Assembly (NCBI GenBank): GCA_010909165.1 | Contig: VJWM01000011.1 | Span: 930,001-994,000, forward strand | DNA: 64,000 nt | Direction of reading: 5' to 3' | Origin: Anthoceros angustus | Lineage: Eukaryota > Streptophyta > Anthocerotopsida > Anthocerotales > Anthocerotaceae | Part shown: piece by piece, positions 48,597 through 59,255 of the stretch | Numbering within the stretch: the first letter of the stretch is position 1 | How the letters are laid out: every line of letters starts with the position of its first letter | Notes under the pieces: generated by a model | The model's database searches: none | The model's input: only the letters and a program-made list of their open reading frames with translations | What the model was told of the DNA's origin: nothing | Translations under genes and position numbers: made by a program

Positions 48597-49579
48597 TTCA
48601 CATCATAAATATCATTTTCTCCTTTTTCCATTCACTGTTCTCAACATCCGTTATGTATTAAGGAAAAGATTTAGTGTCATCAACAACAAATCATTCATCA
48701 ATAAGAATAGTCTTTATGCATATGATACTTTCAAAACATGATTTTGGATAGGTACATTTAATCTACATCTTATTAAATATAATTAAAATATTCTAGCACA
48801 TTTTCGATCGGACCTTCTTAGAGTGTAATAGTTCCTGGTAAAGTCTTTTGGCCCCTACCGATGTTGGTCCAGAATGGGCCCCTTGTTCTAGGGTCTCATT
48901 GGCCTTTTTTGAAAGGACCTTTGAGGCTCCCTAGATAAGATAACTCTGTAGCCTCTTAGGGATCCTTTAAATTAAGTGAATATACGATGCTCGATATATT
49001 TGATATGCTTGAACTAGGAAAAAAGGACAAGGAATTTTCCATATCCATCAAAGAGGACACCATATTTACGATTTGTATTTTTTTCTTGCATTCAATTGGA
49101 GCTACAGTTGGGTCAATAAATCCAACTGGCTTTGTGCTGGAGCTTCATCCCTGTCATTGTCGAGCTCTTATGTTTGCATATGGAATGCGAAGGAAAGAAG
49201 ACTTTATTATAAAAAAGAGATGGGAAAAACCCATCCACCCAAAAACAAAGGGGGAAAAACCCAATGAAGGGTACCATGCCAGGAGGACTAGCCCCCACGA
49301 TCACGCATTTCAAAATTACCAACCGTCCGAAGAACTTCGTGGTCAGGGATGTGAAAAGGCCTACTTACCACCGGTGTCGACGAAGCTGCATCTCCCGCGC
49401 TCGCTGTCGTTCTATATACTGTATTAGCCAACGCCCTCTGCAAAGCGATGGAAACCCTCTGCCGGAAGAAAGCAACAATTTAAGAAAGGGGGAGACCAAC
49501 CCCATTCTTGCGGCTATGATAAGCCTTGGCGCAAGCCTTGACGAACCTAGATAAATCCTTGCCCATGGCTCCGTGAGTC
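48597..49579. other. AT-rich spacer
   Basis: No gene is supported. A 146-codon plus-strand ORF (48987-49427) begins MLDIFDMLELGKKDKEF but shows no family feature, and its 3' part runs into the LINE-related region. Confidence 0.4.
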
Positions 49580-50285
49580 TCAATGGCAAGGGGAAAAAAG
49601 GCCATCAACAATCGAAACCTGATCCCCCCGGGTCAAAAATAGGTTTGCCCTAAGCGAAACCTCGTTGAGCAAGGTGTAAGGGCGCTCCCTAACTAAATGG
49701 AAGGAACCCGCCTTCCCTAGCAATAGAAAACATGACGTCCCGGACGGCGTCATGTGTAGCAATACGCCGCCCACTCGCGGGACAGCGAGCCAAGTGCGTC
49801 CCAGAGTCATCGAGAGGGGCCCCGTAGCTACAAGTTGAAAGAGAGCAAGCCAGAGGATGGACCAAGCCAAGGCGAAAACGCATCGCGGTGGAAAAAGTTG
49901 CTTGTGCGATGCGGAATGCCTGAATACTAGGTCGAGCATGAAGCCATGAACCTGCCCCTTTTCCTGAGCAAGAGCGGAGACGAGCCCGAGTGGGCCTAGG
50001 AATGGAGGAATCCCGGAGGAGGGCCAGTGCGCTGCACTGTTCTCCGGAGGGACGCCCAAGCCGAGCCCAACCTCGAGCGAGGAAAAGACGGCATGGCGCC
50101 CTCGCCGGAGAATAAAGAGTCACAGCTAATCTTAGTGAGGCCTGCATGGGAAAAGTCCCCCCCTCAACGCCCGCGACAAAAGCATCCAGGATATGTAAAT
50201 GCCGAATTAAGAAACGGGAGGACAAGATGGGGGTAGAGAGAGCCCCTAAGAAAGCGCTAGCGTGAGGCCTCGTGGCAGAAACCAA
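49365..50285 (-). mobile_element. Non-LTR retrotransposon (LINE) ORF2 3' remnant
   Basis: Reading the minus strand, a GC-rich ORF (50285-49689) ends in a zinc-knuckle-like block, CSTCSYGAPLDDSGTHLARC, followed by RRIATHDAVRDVM and AREGGF. Cys-x2-Cys, His-x4-Cys blocks with GAP-D-x-x-G-x-H spacing are typical of the C-terminal part of plant LINE reverse-transcriptase proteins. Coding continues in another frame (YTLLNEVSLRANLFLTRGDQ, then VSIVDG) after a shift near 49700, and in a third frame to about 49365. The element is 5'-truncated and broken by frameshifts, so it is dead. No target-site duplication was found. Confidence 0.72.
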
Positions 50286-53200
50286 GGCCCCAAAAGCGAT
50301 GGGAAGGAATGCTCACGCAAGATTCCCGCCGCACTCAAGGTGCTGGGCCGATGATGTCGCCTAAAACCTGCATAAGCCGCTTGTCGAAATTCCTTAGGCT
50401 AGACAAGAAAACCGGGGAGGGGGCAACTGTTCGGAGAAGGTACCCTGGCCGACGCGCAAAACAAAAGCAGAGGATCCCAAATGCCACTTGCGGGTCTCCC
50501 AGTTGAGAAAGGAATGGATTGTGAATGATGTTTGAATTTTGATTGTATCATGTCCATTTAATGACATTTTTTATTGACACCCTCTAGCACACTAGTAAAA
50601 GAGCTAGCACGAAACCTCTATCAATCATATTTGGCACTGAATCATGGCTCTACATGTGGTCTACATAGTTATGAGTTCACCAGACCATATGTGGTTTGCT
50701 GAGTGTATGGTTTCCATGGTTGGTTTTTGCTCCCTCAGGTTGTTCCCTCTGAGCACTAGCCAAGCTTGTACACCCACCACCACCACTGTCAAGTCATGGC
50801 TGCTAGCCTTGATTTCTTTTTCCAAGGCTAATTACTCTTCTAGGCTTGCAATCTCCTAATGTTGAGGCTAATACTTCTTCATCCTCATACAACCAACTGC
50901 TTAAGACGCAAAACACGGAGTTTTAGCTTCGAGCATCTTGTGAATTAGCGTCCAATTCAAAATTAGCCATCTTAAAAGATAGATAGTGCATCCTCCTTCA
51001 ATATGACTTCGATGTATGTGATTCTATCTTCAAATGTTAGGTTGCAACCTCCTCCCTAAATGAATTTAAAGAGGAATCAAGATGCATTCCCCTATGGCAT
51101 ACCGAAGAGGACAGAAAGAGGCAGGTATTGAATTTTTTCTTTTCTGTATAATACATCGTCACTTTGTATACACCCTTTCCTACGAAATATAGGCTATCAG
51201 ACTGGACATGTAAAAAAAGACCTATACAGTACCAAAGCAAATACAATGCCATTGCAAATATCCACTTCTCCTTTTTTTCCATAGACCGATCCTAGTACGA
51301 TCCATAGGGCGTGATCAAGCCTCGTCAAGCCCACTAGGCCTGCCTAATGTACTTGGTCAAGCTACCGATTAGGTACGCCTGGTCAAGGGTAACAATTGTC
51401 TTATGTTCTCACACTCTTCATACAAGATTACCTCCGATCGTGTGACGAGGCCCTCGGCCTGATGGGGCATACCAAGCACGGGCATGAGGCTATCAATCTA
51501 ATCAGGCCAACCAAGTGTAGACATGAGGCCATCAACCTAATCAGGCCAACCAAGCGCAGACATGAGGCCATCATGTCCCGATGGAGATCAAGCCATGGCT
51601 TGTCCAAGATCATTTCCCACGGACCTGAAATAATTTCGCACAATCAAGAATATCGCCTCGGTATATATGTCGTGGTTGGTCCCGCGAGCACATGTCCACC
51701 CTAGTACCCCGAAGGCAGCCTCCGGGTACACAGAAAAGAAAAATGTGATTTCAAGATATCAAAAGATTGGGAAAGAAATGAAGCGCCCCTCTCTCCCTAT
51801 GTCCGTATTGGTGCGCCATATTTACCCTATATTAGAGATAAGCTTTCTAAATACATGTTTGTAATCATGTATGAATAATAATTTTAAAATCTCTTTATTA
51901 CTTTACTAAGATAAATAAATAAATATCTAGTATAGATAATAGATATCAAGTAAATTGTTTTTTAATATTTTATAATATCCTATCGATTAGAAGAAGGTTT
52001 GGTAGGAAAAAAATGATTTGCATTGCTCCCATCAGTTCTTTCCGCCCACAAAGGTCTATATATGTACAACCGAGGAATCTATATTGTGGAAATTGTCCTG
52101 ATTTATTGCATTGTTATTGTAAGTATTGTTTATTCCTTCTAGTTCTTGTGCTCTCGTTCTTGTGTTCTAGTTCCTTCTAGACCTTGGAAATTGTAATTAT
52201 TTTTATAAATATGGTTTTTTCCTTCTAGTTCTTATGTTCAGTAATAGTGTGAATGTTATAGTTTTTTAATTGATAGTAGCTTTCCTGTTTTCTCTTATCT
52301 TACAATTATGTTATTACTGCAGTTGGTTGCACCTCCATGGACAGTTGTTGCACGCTTGTCATTGATATGCGGAGGCCACATCAATTAAACAGAATTCACC
52401 GACATTACATGAAGTGGCAGTATCTATCTGCAATGCAGACACGACCTAACCACATGACTTTGCAACGTTTACTCAAGTTGGCTGAGAAATATACCGATGA
52501 GGATTATCATATTCCGATATTTATCCCACTAGTGAAAGTACGATTAAATCGGAAAGCAAATTCTTGTTGGAACCTTTTGGAGGAGAATTTTTATCGTAAA
52601 CTGGATCGGATCATGAAGACAGTGTTGGACTTGCACACTAGAGAATGAAGATTGTTTGGTATGTCTAAGCTGTCTTGGGTCAATATTCGCAATTCATCAT
52701 GTCGCGAATGATGCGATATCAGGACATGCGAATGGTCAAAGCTTTTTATAATCAATATTCACACATTCATCATTCGCACATTCGTCACGATCTGCCTTTC
52801 AAATTGTGAACGTCTTTTATCAATACTATGTCGTCAAGGACATCTTTTGGTCCTCAACTTTGAATGTTCTTTTAGCTTCCTCATTGCATTTATCTCTCAG
52901 TAATATAATATTTTCAAGGCAGACTTTGGTCTTGTATTTTGTATGTTCAGTCAAACTATTCAGCTTACATGCACACAACTTAGAGAGCAAGTTTTAACTT
53001 TTACTCTGTTGGTTAAATTTTTCATTAGCTTTGTGGCTTGCAAAAGATCACACATATCAACAACAACTTTCCAACCTATTCAGCAGTTATTGTTAGGGTC
53101 CTAAACTAAAAGCTATTGTTGACTAAGTTGCATTATAGATTAATTTATTGCAAATTAATTTTAGAAACAAAAACAACAATGAAAACATGATTCAATTGCT

Positions 53201-54330
53201 AAGTCCAAGCCAATAATTATGAACAAGTTATGAAAGTTTTGCACACAAAATAACTCTGCATGCAACTATGAACGAGTTAGAACTTTCAAAAGAATGGTTT
53301 CTAAGCTTCAAAACCTACTTCTCTACTATCGCCAGAATTGTTTCATAGTGGTAGAGCCGTTTTTTACACTCGTTCTGCAAAATGCATGAAAGCTATAGCA
53401 TCTTATAATTATGCGCGAAACCATAACTTAGATCAAAATTTAATGCGTTAATTTATTCTAGAAACTCTCTTCTCTCACTACGTGACCTTAAGGTATTGTA
53501 ACGTTCATTGAAGTTGGCTAAAAAATATATATTTGATGATCGAATCCACAGCAAACAGTTTATGTAGAAATAGAAGCACGATTTGATTGAAGCGTGAATT
53601 CTATGTGGACGTTCTAAGAACATCATTATTATCATAAGCTTGACCAAAATTGTGAATTAGCATTAGCAAGCCAACATACCAAAGAACAACAATTGTTACA
53701 TCTTAACCCCAAAACGCTGAATCTACTCATATTGTTTAGAGCTTTTGGGCTCCTGAATTTTTTTACACGGGATTTAGTTGGAACTTTTGAGCAGTAAGGG
53801 TCTAGACCATGTCAATTTTTATAACTCAAAAACCAGGCCTCCATAGCAATGTCTTGACCAGATCGACCATAGGATTCTAGAGATGCCTCTCAACCACGAC
53901 ATCTACGTATGCTTCTACCGAACTAGAGGTGCTCGCAGCGAGCTTGCTGCCCAGGGACTCGGCCAAGGTGAGCTCCGGTGGCCCCCTCTCTACCAGCCCT
54001 TTTGTCGGTGGCCTCCTCACCGTGACTGGGGAATCACCAGCATATATTCATAGAATCTCCAACATTGTGGCCACCGATTTCCCTTCAAAGGGCAGGTAGG
54101 CATTGGTGTTTGGTGGTTTTGAGGCGGGCATGGGGACTTGGAGTAGGCGGTGTGGGAATGGATTCTGGCTAGTAGGGTTGTGAGGCAGTTGGCCGAACCC
54201 AGTACAAGTAGGCCTTTTTTGGAGTCTCTGTTTGGATAGTTTGGCTTACTTTTTCTTAGTTGGGTGCGAGCACAATATGGTGACCACAACTTGTGGAAAT
54301 GCAGAACTGATAGATTCTTAACTTATGGAC
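50286..54330. other. Long AT-rich spacer with small repeats
   Basis: No supportable gene. A 103-codon ORF at 52337-52648 (starting MDSCCTLVIDMRRPHQLNRI, containing KLAEKYTDEDYHIPIFIP) is the most protein-like, but I cannot assign it and it has no visible partner exon. A 39-bp repeat (two to three units encoding HEAINLIRPTK in one frame) lies at 51484-51572. The rest is AT-rich with homopolymer runs. Confidence 0.45.
51484..51572. repeat. 39-bp tandem repeat, two to three units
   Basis: CATGAGGC(T/C)ATCAA then CTAATCAGGCCAACCAAG is repeated with a 39-bp period; the third unit is partial. Confidence 0.75.
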
Positions 54331-55200
54331 TTAAGGAGATTTGGACTTAAGATCCAATATACCTAAGTTCCTCATATGTTTGCTATGTAATTCCCGACTA
54401 AGGGATTTGGTTAATAAATCAACTGAATTATTGTGTGTTGGAATGTAATTAATATCTATTGTCTTGCTTTCTAACAATTCTCTTATGTAGTGATATTCTA
54501 CCGATATGTGCTTAGTTCTTGAGTGAAAAACAGGGTTTCTGGCTAAGGCTATAGCCCCTTGACTATCGCTGAACAATGGTGTAGGATCATTTTGAGGATG
54601 ATTAAGCTCATCTAAAGCTAACCTACTCCATACGATATCTTTTGCAATGGAGGTTAGTACCTTATACTCTGACTCAGTGCTAGAAAGGACAATGGTAGTC
54701 TGTTTCTTACTTGACCATGAAATGGGGGCCGTTGCTAGTATAAGCACGTACATAGCCTGATACAGATCTTCTTGTATCGTGGTCTCCAGCATAATCAGCA
54801 TCAGCATAAGCTGGCAACCTTAGCTTGTCGATGCCGGGTGTATGTCGATACATAAGTCCTGTATACATAAGTCATGTGTGTCCTTAAGGTATCTAAAAAT
54901 ACGCTTTACTGACATCCAGTGTTCTCGTCCGGGATAATCTAAAACTTGTGAGCAGGCACGGACTTCAAATGATATGTCAAGCCTTGTAAAATTGCTCAAA
55001 TATATTAGGGTGCCAACAGCATGTCGATATGGGACCGCTAACATTTCCAACTTATCTGCATCAGTTTTAGGACTCATATCTGATGTGAGTCGTATCCCAC
55101 TAGCAAAAGGAGTCAGAGAGGGCTTAGCATCCTCAAGTCCAAACTTAGCTAGGCTTTCCTTAATGTACTTAGTTTGAACTATACTTAAAGTTCTATTACT
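54331..55200 (-). mobile_element. Ty1/copia retrotransposon remnant (end of reverse transcriptase and RNase H)
   Basis: On the minus strand from 55200, the reading is KYIKESLAKFGLEDAKPSLT, then YRHAVGTLIYLSNFTRLDI and HWMSVKRIFRYLKDT (RT thumb/connection). The RNase H part follows with [51 protein letters not shown] and KHISVEYHYIRE. These are hallmark copia pol motifs. At least two frame changes (near 54820 and 54715) and a changed start of the RNase H segment show it is defective. No LTR or upstream gag/integrase was recognised. Confidence 0.9.
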
Positions 55201-55324
55201 TCGAGGGACTGCCTCTTATTTTGGGTGATTTTTGAATATTTTATTAATATTTTAAAGTATAAATCGAAATCTGGGAATTTTAGACGGAGTAACCCCGCAC
55301 ACTGCGGAGACGAGGGCTGCCTTT

Positions 55325-55404
55325 ACCTCCGAGCGAGCGAGTTTTATAATATGTGGGCTACCTTCTGGTATACCTCTGAGCGAGCGAGTTTTATAATATG
55401 TGGT
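55325..55404. repeat. Tandem duplication, 47-bp unit
   Basis: ACCTC(C/T)GAGCGAGCGAGTT then TTATAATATGTGG occurs at 55325 and again at 55372. It lies between the copia remnant and the first GH3 gene. Confidence 0.8.
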
Positions 55405-55581
55405 CTTCAAGGTCCCCTGCATATCTACATCAGGCACCTTGACAGTACGTACACTACCTCTATCGGTTGAAGGACGCGGCACAATGTGAGCTTCTTAGCC
55501 CGCAGTCTCTACTGTCTACTTCCATAGGACACGAAAACGGGAAGCCAATTCGGGTTGGCCGCTTGTGTCCGGAAGCGTCCC

Positions 55582-57680
55582 ATGGCGTCAAGTCAAGAGC
55601 TCACTGCAGCTCGTCAGAACCAAGCATGGGACAGGACAGCGGAGGAGCAGGCCGAATTGTTGCAACGATTGCTTGAGAAGAACTCGGCTTGTGAATACCT
55701 GCAGAGGCATGGCCTGAATGGCAGGACAGATCCGGAGTCCTTCAAGAAACATATTCCTGTCGTCGAGTACGATGCCATTGAGCAAGACATCCAAAGGATT
55801 CTGCAGGGAGAGCATGCTTCAGGCATTCTCTGCTGCGAGGTGGTGGAGGAATTCTTTCTCAGGTACGCCTGCGGAGCACTTGAATTCCATACCCGATCCT
55901 CGTCCTACAATAAGCTGAGTCAGTGCATTTTCGGTTTTTCTTTGCGGATCTGGATTCTGCAGCTCGGGGACAGCATCAGGGAAGCGGAAGGTGTTTCCAG
56001 CCACTCAGCAGTTTTATCTTGGAAGAGAGTTGAACATGAAGCTCATGGACGCGTATTTGCACTTGTAAGTTTCGGGTGATCAATCCTCCATTTATGTTGC
56101 AGGAGACGCTGCTTTGTGATGTCGCAATCTCATGATGTGCTGTATTTCTTCCTCCTCGGCAGGGATTTCGGGGACGCAGCCACATCAGGCCTGACGCTTT
56201 TTTTTGCAAATGTGTCAAAAGGAAGCAAGAGTCCTGGAGGCTTGGACGTCGGGACAGTCACATCTTCAGCATTCCGGAAGGCTTTCAGCGGGATATACAG
56301 CGGAGCCTTGTTCGCCGGTTCCGCAAGTCCGAAGGAAGTGCTCCTGTGCCACGACTACGAGCAGTCGATATACTGCCACCTCGTCTGCGGCCTGCTACGA
56401 CACTCGGAAGTGTTCAGAATCACAGCCGTATTCGCCTCTGGAGTGGTGAACGCGCTCCACATGCTCAAAGCGTGGTGGAAGGAGATCAGCACCGACATTG
56501 AGACAGGGCATCTGAGCAGCAGGATCACAGACTCTTCCCTCCGTGCTGCGGTGTCACAGCTTTTGGCAGAGCCAAATCCGGAATTGGCCAATCGCATTAG
56601 AGGGGAATGCGGGAAGGAGTGTTGGGAAGGTGTTATCCTCCGCCTTTGGCCCAATCTGAAGTTCATAACCGGCCTCGCAACCGGCTCCCTGCTGCAGTAT
56701 GTGCCTCACCTGATCTTCTTGTCCAGTGCGACGATGCCAATTGTGTCAGTCGTATACGCAGGATCCGAAGGCAACTACGCAGTGAACCCCAAGCCGCTCA
56801 ATCCACCCGATGAGACATTCTATGTGTTCCAGCCACAAGTGTCTTACTTCGAGTTTTTGGCGTTGAATGGAGAGCAAGGGCATGAGCAGGGATTGGACAA
56901 TCTCGGAATCAGCGACGGAAATTCGGTGAGAATTGTAGACCTTGCGAGCGTGAAGGAAGGCGAAGAGTACGAGCTCGTGGTAACTAACGGCTCAGGTGAG
57001 GATGCTTCAATACCTTCTCACTCTCTTACATGTTGCACCTCGGCTCGTCGAAACTGTCACTGAAACGTCCCGTGGTATTCGCAGGTTTGTGGAGATACAG
57101 AGTTGGAGACATCGTGCAATGCGTGGGGTTTTTCCAAAAGGCACCGAAATTCAAGGTTGTCGGACGCCGGAATGTAATCGGATCCGTGAGCACCGAAAAG
57201 ATTGAGGAACAGGATCTGGTCCGAGCTCTCAGGACCGTGGCCAGGCTGCATTTTCCTCCAAACATTCAGCTCGCGGACTTCACGAGTTGCATAAGCCTGT
57301 CTTCTATTCCAGGCCATCACGTGATCTTCTTGGAGGTGGCCGGTTTAAGCTCAGTCCATGTCGGCGAAGGGGCTTTGCAAGAGAGCTGCCTCACTGTGGA
57401 GGCTGCCTTATGTGAGCCTTACAGAAGGGGACGCAACCTTCACACTATTGCTCCCTTGGAGCTCAAGGTTGTGAAGCCTGGGACCTTTGTGAAGGTCCGA
57501 GACTTTGCCGCCGATACCCTGGGAACCTCCGTGATACAATATAAGACCCCCAGGGCCTTCAAAAATGGCCATCCTGCGCTGGAAATTCTGAACGCAGGGG
57601 TGGCGGAGAGTGCACGAAGTCCTCGCCCTCCTCCCCATCACAAGCACAATCCCGACGGTATCGTCGGGTCAGACGCGTGA
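55582..57680 (+). CDS. GH3 acyl acid-amido synthetase, tandem copy 1, 603 aa
   Basis: GH3 enzymes adenylate a carboxylic acid (auxin, jasmonate or a benzoate-type acid) and join it to an amino acid, setting hormone levels in the cytosol. Exons are 55582-55862, 55963-56064, 56163-56995 and 57085-57680. Intron 1 interrupts the nucleotide motif; once spliced it reads SSGTASGKRK (about 94-103). Motif II is YAGSEGNYAVNPKP (from about 326) and motif III is WRYRVGD (408-414), split by the last intron. Also typical are FFANVSKGSKSPGGL, VCGLLRHSEVFRITAVFASG, LWPNLKFITGLATGS and the C-terminal run from IPGHHVIFLE. Intron 2 uses the later acceptor (ggcag at 56158-56162); the earlier AG would also stay open here but breaks frame in copy 2. 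Length is normal for the family. The acyl and amino-acid substrates cannot be read from the sequence. Confidence 0.93.
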
Positions 57681-58072
57681 CACGCGTCTTTTCCGAGAAT
57701 TGTTGAATTTAAGGCACAATACATCAATGTTTATGAGACCATCAATGAGATCAGGAAGAGGGACTTGAGGGAGACGTAACATGATACAGTTCTAGGAGAA
57801 AGGCGTGGAAGACGGCAGGGGTTGCAATGTGAGGGGTAGGAGAAGGCGATAAGCGGGCAACACTGTTGAAAGGTCAAGCTATTTGTGTTGTAATTTTCGC
57901 ACTCCAGGCAAGTGTACGTAGGCCCTGAGCTGATAGCATGACCCTGGAATTCATCCTGTGAAAACTGGAAAACGATTTGCTGACTGCTGCCGACGATTCT
58001 GAGATTGCTGTAAGTGCAGACGGGCCCGCTGCAGGGTGACAGCATGATTTTGAAGAAGTCAGGAGCCGGATG
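57681..58072. other. 3' flank of GH3 copy 1
   Basis: It holds the 3' end of the first GH3 gene and the inner part of a 148-codon minus-strand ORF (57731-58177). Only the N-terminal third of that ORF resembles anything known (see the integrase-like fragment). It is not similar to the sequence after GH3 copy 2. Confidence 0.4.
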
Positions 58073-58177
58073 TGTCTGAAGGACTGGAAGTCTTAGAACA
58101 GCTGTTAGAACAGTGCCTGGACGCCGAGCAAACAGCATGAAGAATGGAGTGAAGCCAGTAGCCATGCGTGTGGCCAT
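58073..58177 (-). mobile_element. Possible Ty3/gypsy-type integrase tail fragment
   Basis: The minus-strand frame starting at 58177 reads MATGFTPFFMLFARRPG, resembling the S-G-x-[ST]-P-F-x-L-x-x-G-R-x-P segment near the end of retroviral-type integrases. The match covers only about 20 residues, so the assignment is tentative. It ends right where similarity to KMS1 begins. Confidence 0.35.
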
Positions 58178-58690
58178 TTCCTAGTGCTTTTTTGGTTTTT
58201 ATTTTGCCGCGTCCCTTATTGGGAAAGCGCTCATCAAGACCCACATCGAAGTAAGATGATGTTTAGCTCAAATCTCTCTTCAGGTTTTCTTGATTCTGGC
58301 AGACTTTTGTGGCTTATGCAATGCCCACAAGTCAGAGATGTTGAGGGTTAGGTTGGAGTGGGTGCGACATCGATTTACAGTTTTCTCTAAATATGTGCCC
58401 GACATTCTGTGTGCTCTTGATAATGCTCGAGCAGGGTTTAATTCAGACAAGGAGCACACACAACAGGGACGAAGCTGGTCATTTCTTTGTGCCTTCTGCC
58501 AACAGCTTGCACGCCTTCCTTTTTGTCTTTTTCTTTAAAGTTAGTGGCTCCAATTCTTCTGTTGTGGGTTTACAAGGCCGCTGCCTCAAGGTTTGCCTCA
58601 AGGTTTATAAGGTTGGACTACAATCGTTACAATGTTGCTGCTATAGTTTGCAGCAAGGATTTTAATTCAACAGCCCAAACTGCCCTCTAC
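58178..58690 (+). pseudogene. Intron-bearing broken fragment of KMS1/VMP1
   Basis: The segment aligns with 45263-45797 of the KMS1 gene: the end of exon 5 (CTTATTGGGAAAGCGCTCAT), intron 5 (AATCTCTCTTCAGGTTTTC), exon 6 (GTTGGAGTGGGT(G/C)CGACATCG, GAGCACACACAACAG), intron 6 and the first half of exon 7. Because intron sequence is present, it arose by DNA duplication rather than by reverse transcription. It is dead: the start of exon 6 lacks seven bases relative to the parent, the intron 6 donor is changed (GGACGAAG for GTACAGTGCGAAG), and the gene's first four exons are absent. Identity looks like roughly 75-80 percent. Confidence 0.88.
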
Positions 58691-59255
58691 CCCTTTGCTG
58701 CCCTTTGACACCGTGGCTCTGTCCGTAGAGGACAGATCAGGGACACTCTTGTGCATACTGGATGTTATATAGGCTCTGGCTCAAGAATATTTTTTCCGAA
58801 GTTCGAGGTTGGTAGAGCAGATCAACGGGCCATGGCCCATGGTACTAGCTACCAAGTTTTTTGCGCATTGCATGCTTAATATTAATATATGCACCTGACG
58901 AGGACATGCCGGCACGCAGGCAACGTAGGAATCTGTGCAAGCACGTTCCAACGGACCGTCCTTTGATCCCTACATGGTAGAGGTTCAGAGGACGGCAGGC
59001 TTCTGGTATACATAGGCATTCAATAATCAGGGGTATCCCCTATTCCAGGCTCTCCTGAAGTCCCGTCAAACGGCTGCCGATACATGCATGGCTGGAAACA
59101 TCGATAACATACATTCACTATACACAGAACTGTATACATCGGTTGGAGCACGCGGCAGAAAGTGAGCCGCTCAGGCCGGAACCTCTACTGTGCACTATCA
59201 CTGGGCATGAAAATGCTAAGCCAATCGGGTTGGACGCTATCTGCGAAAACCTACA
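58691..59255. other. Spacer before GH3 copy 2
   Basis: Unrecognised sequence, apart from the last 120 bp or so (59136-59255), which resemble the 5' flank of GH3 copy 1 (55462-55581). The GH3 duplication therefore included some promoter/leader sequence. Confidence 0.6.

Noticed and set aside
56103-56162. Extending GH3 copy 1 exon 3 to the earlier acceptor at 56102
   Set aside because: It is open in copy 1, but the equivalent choice in copy 2 breaks frame because of indels in this segment, showing it is intronic.
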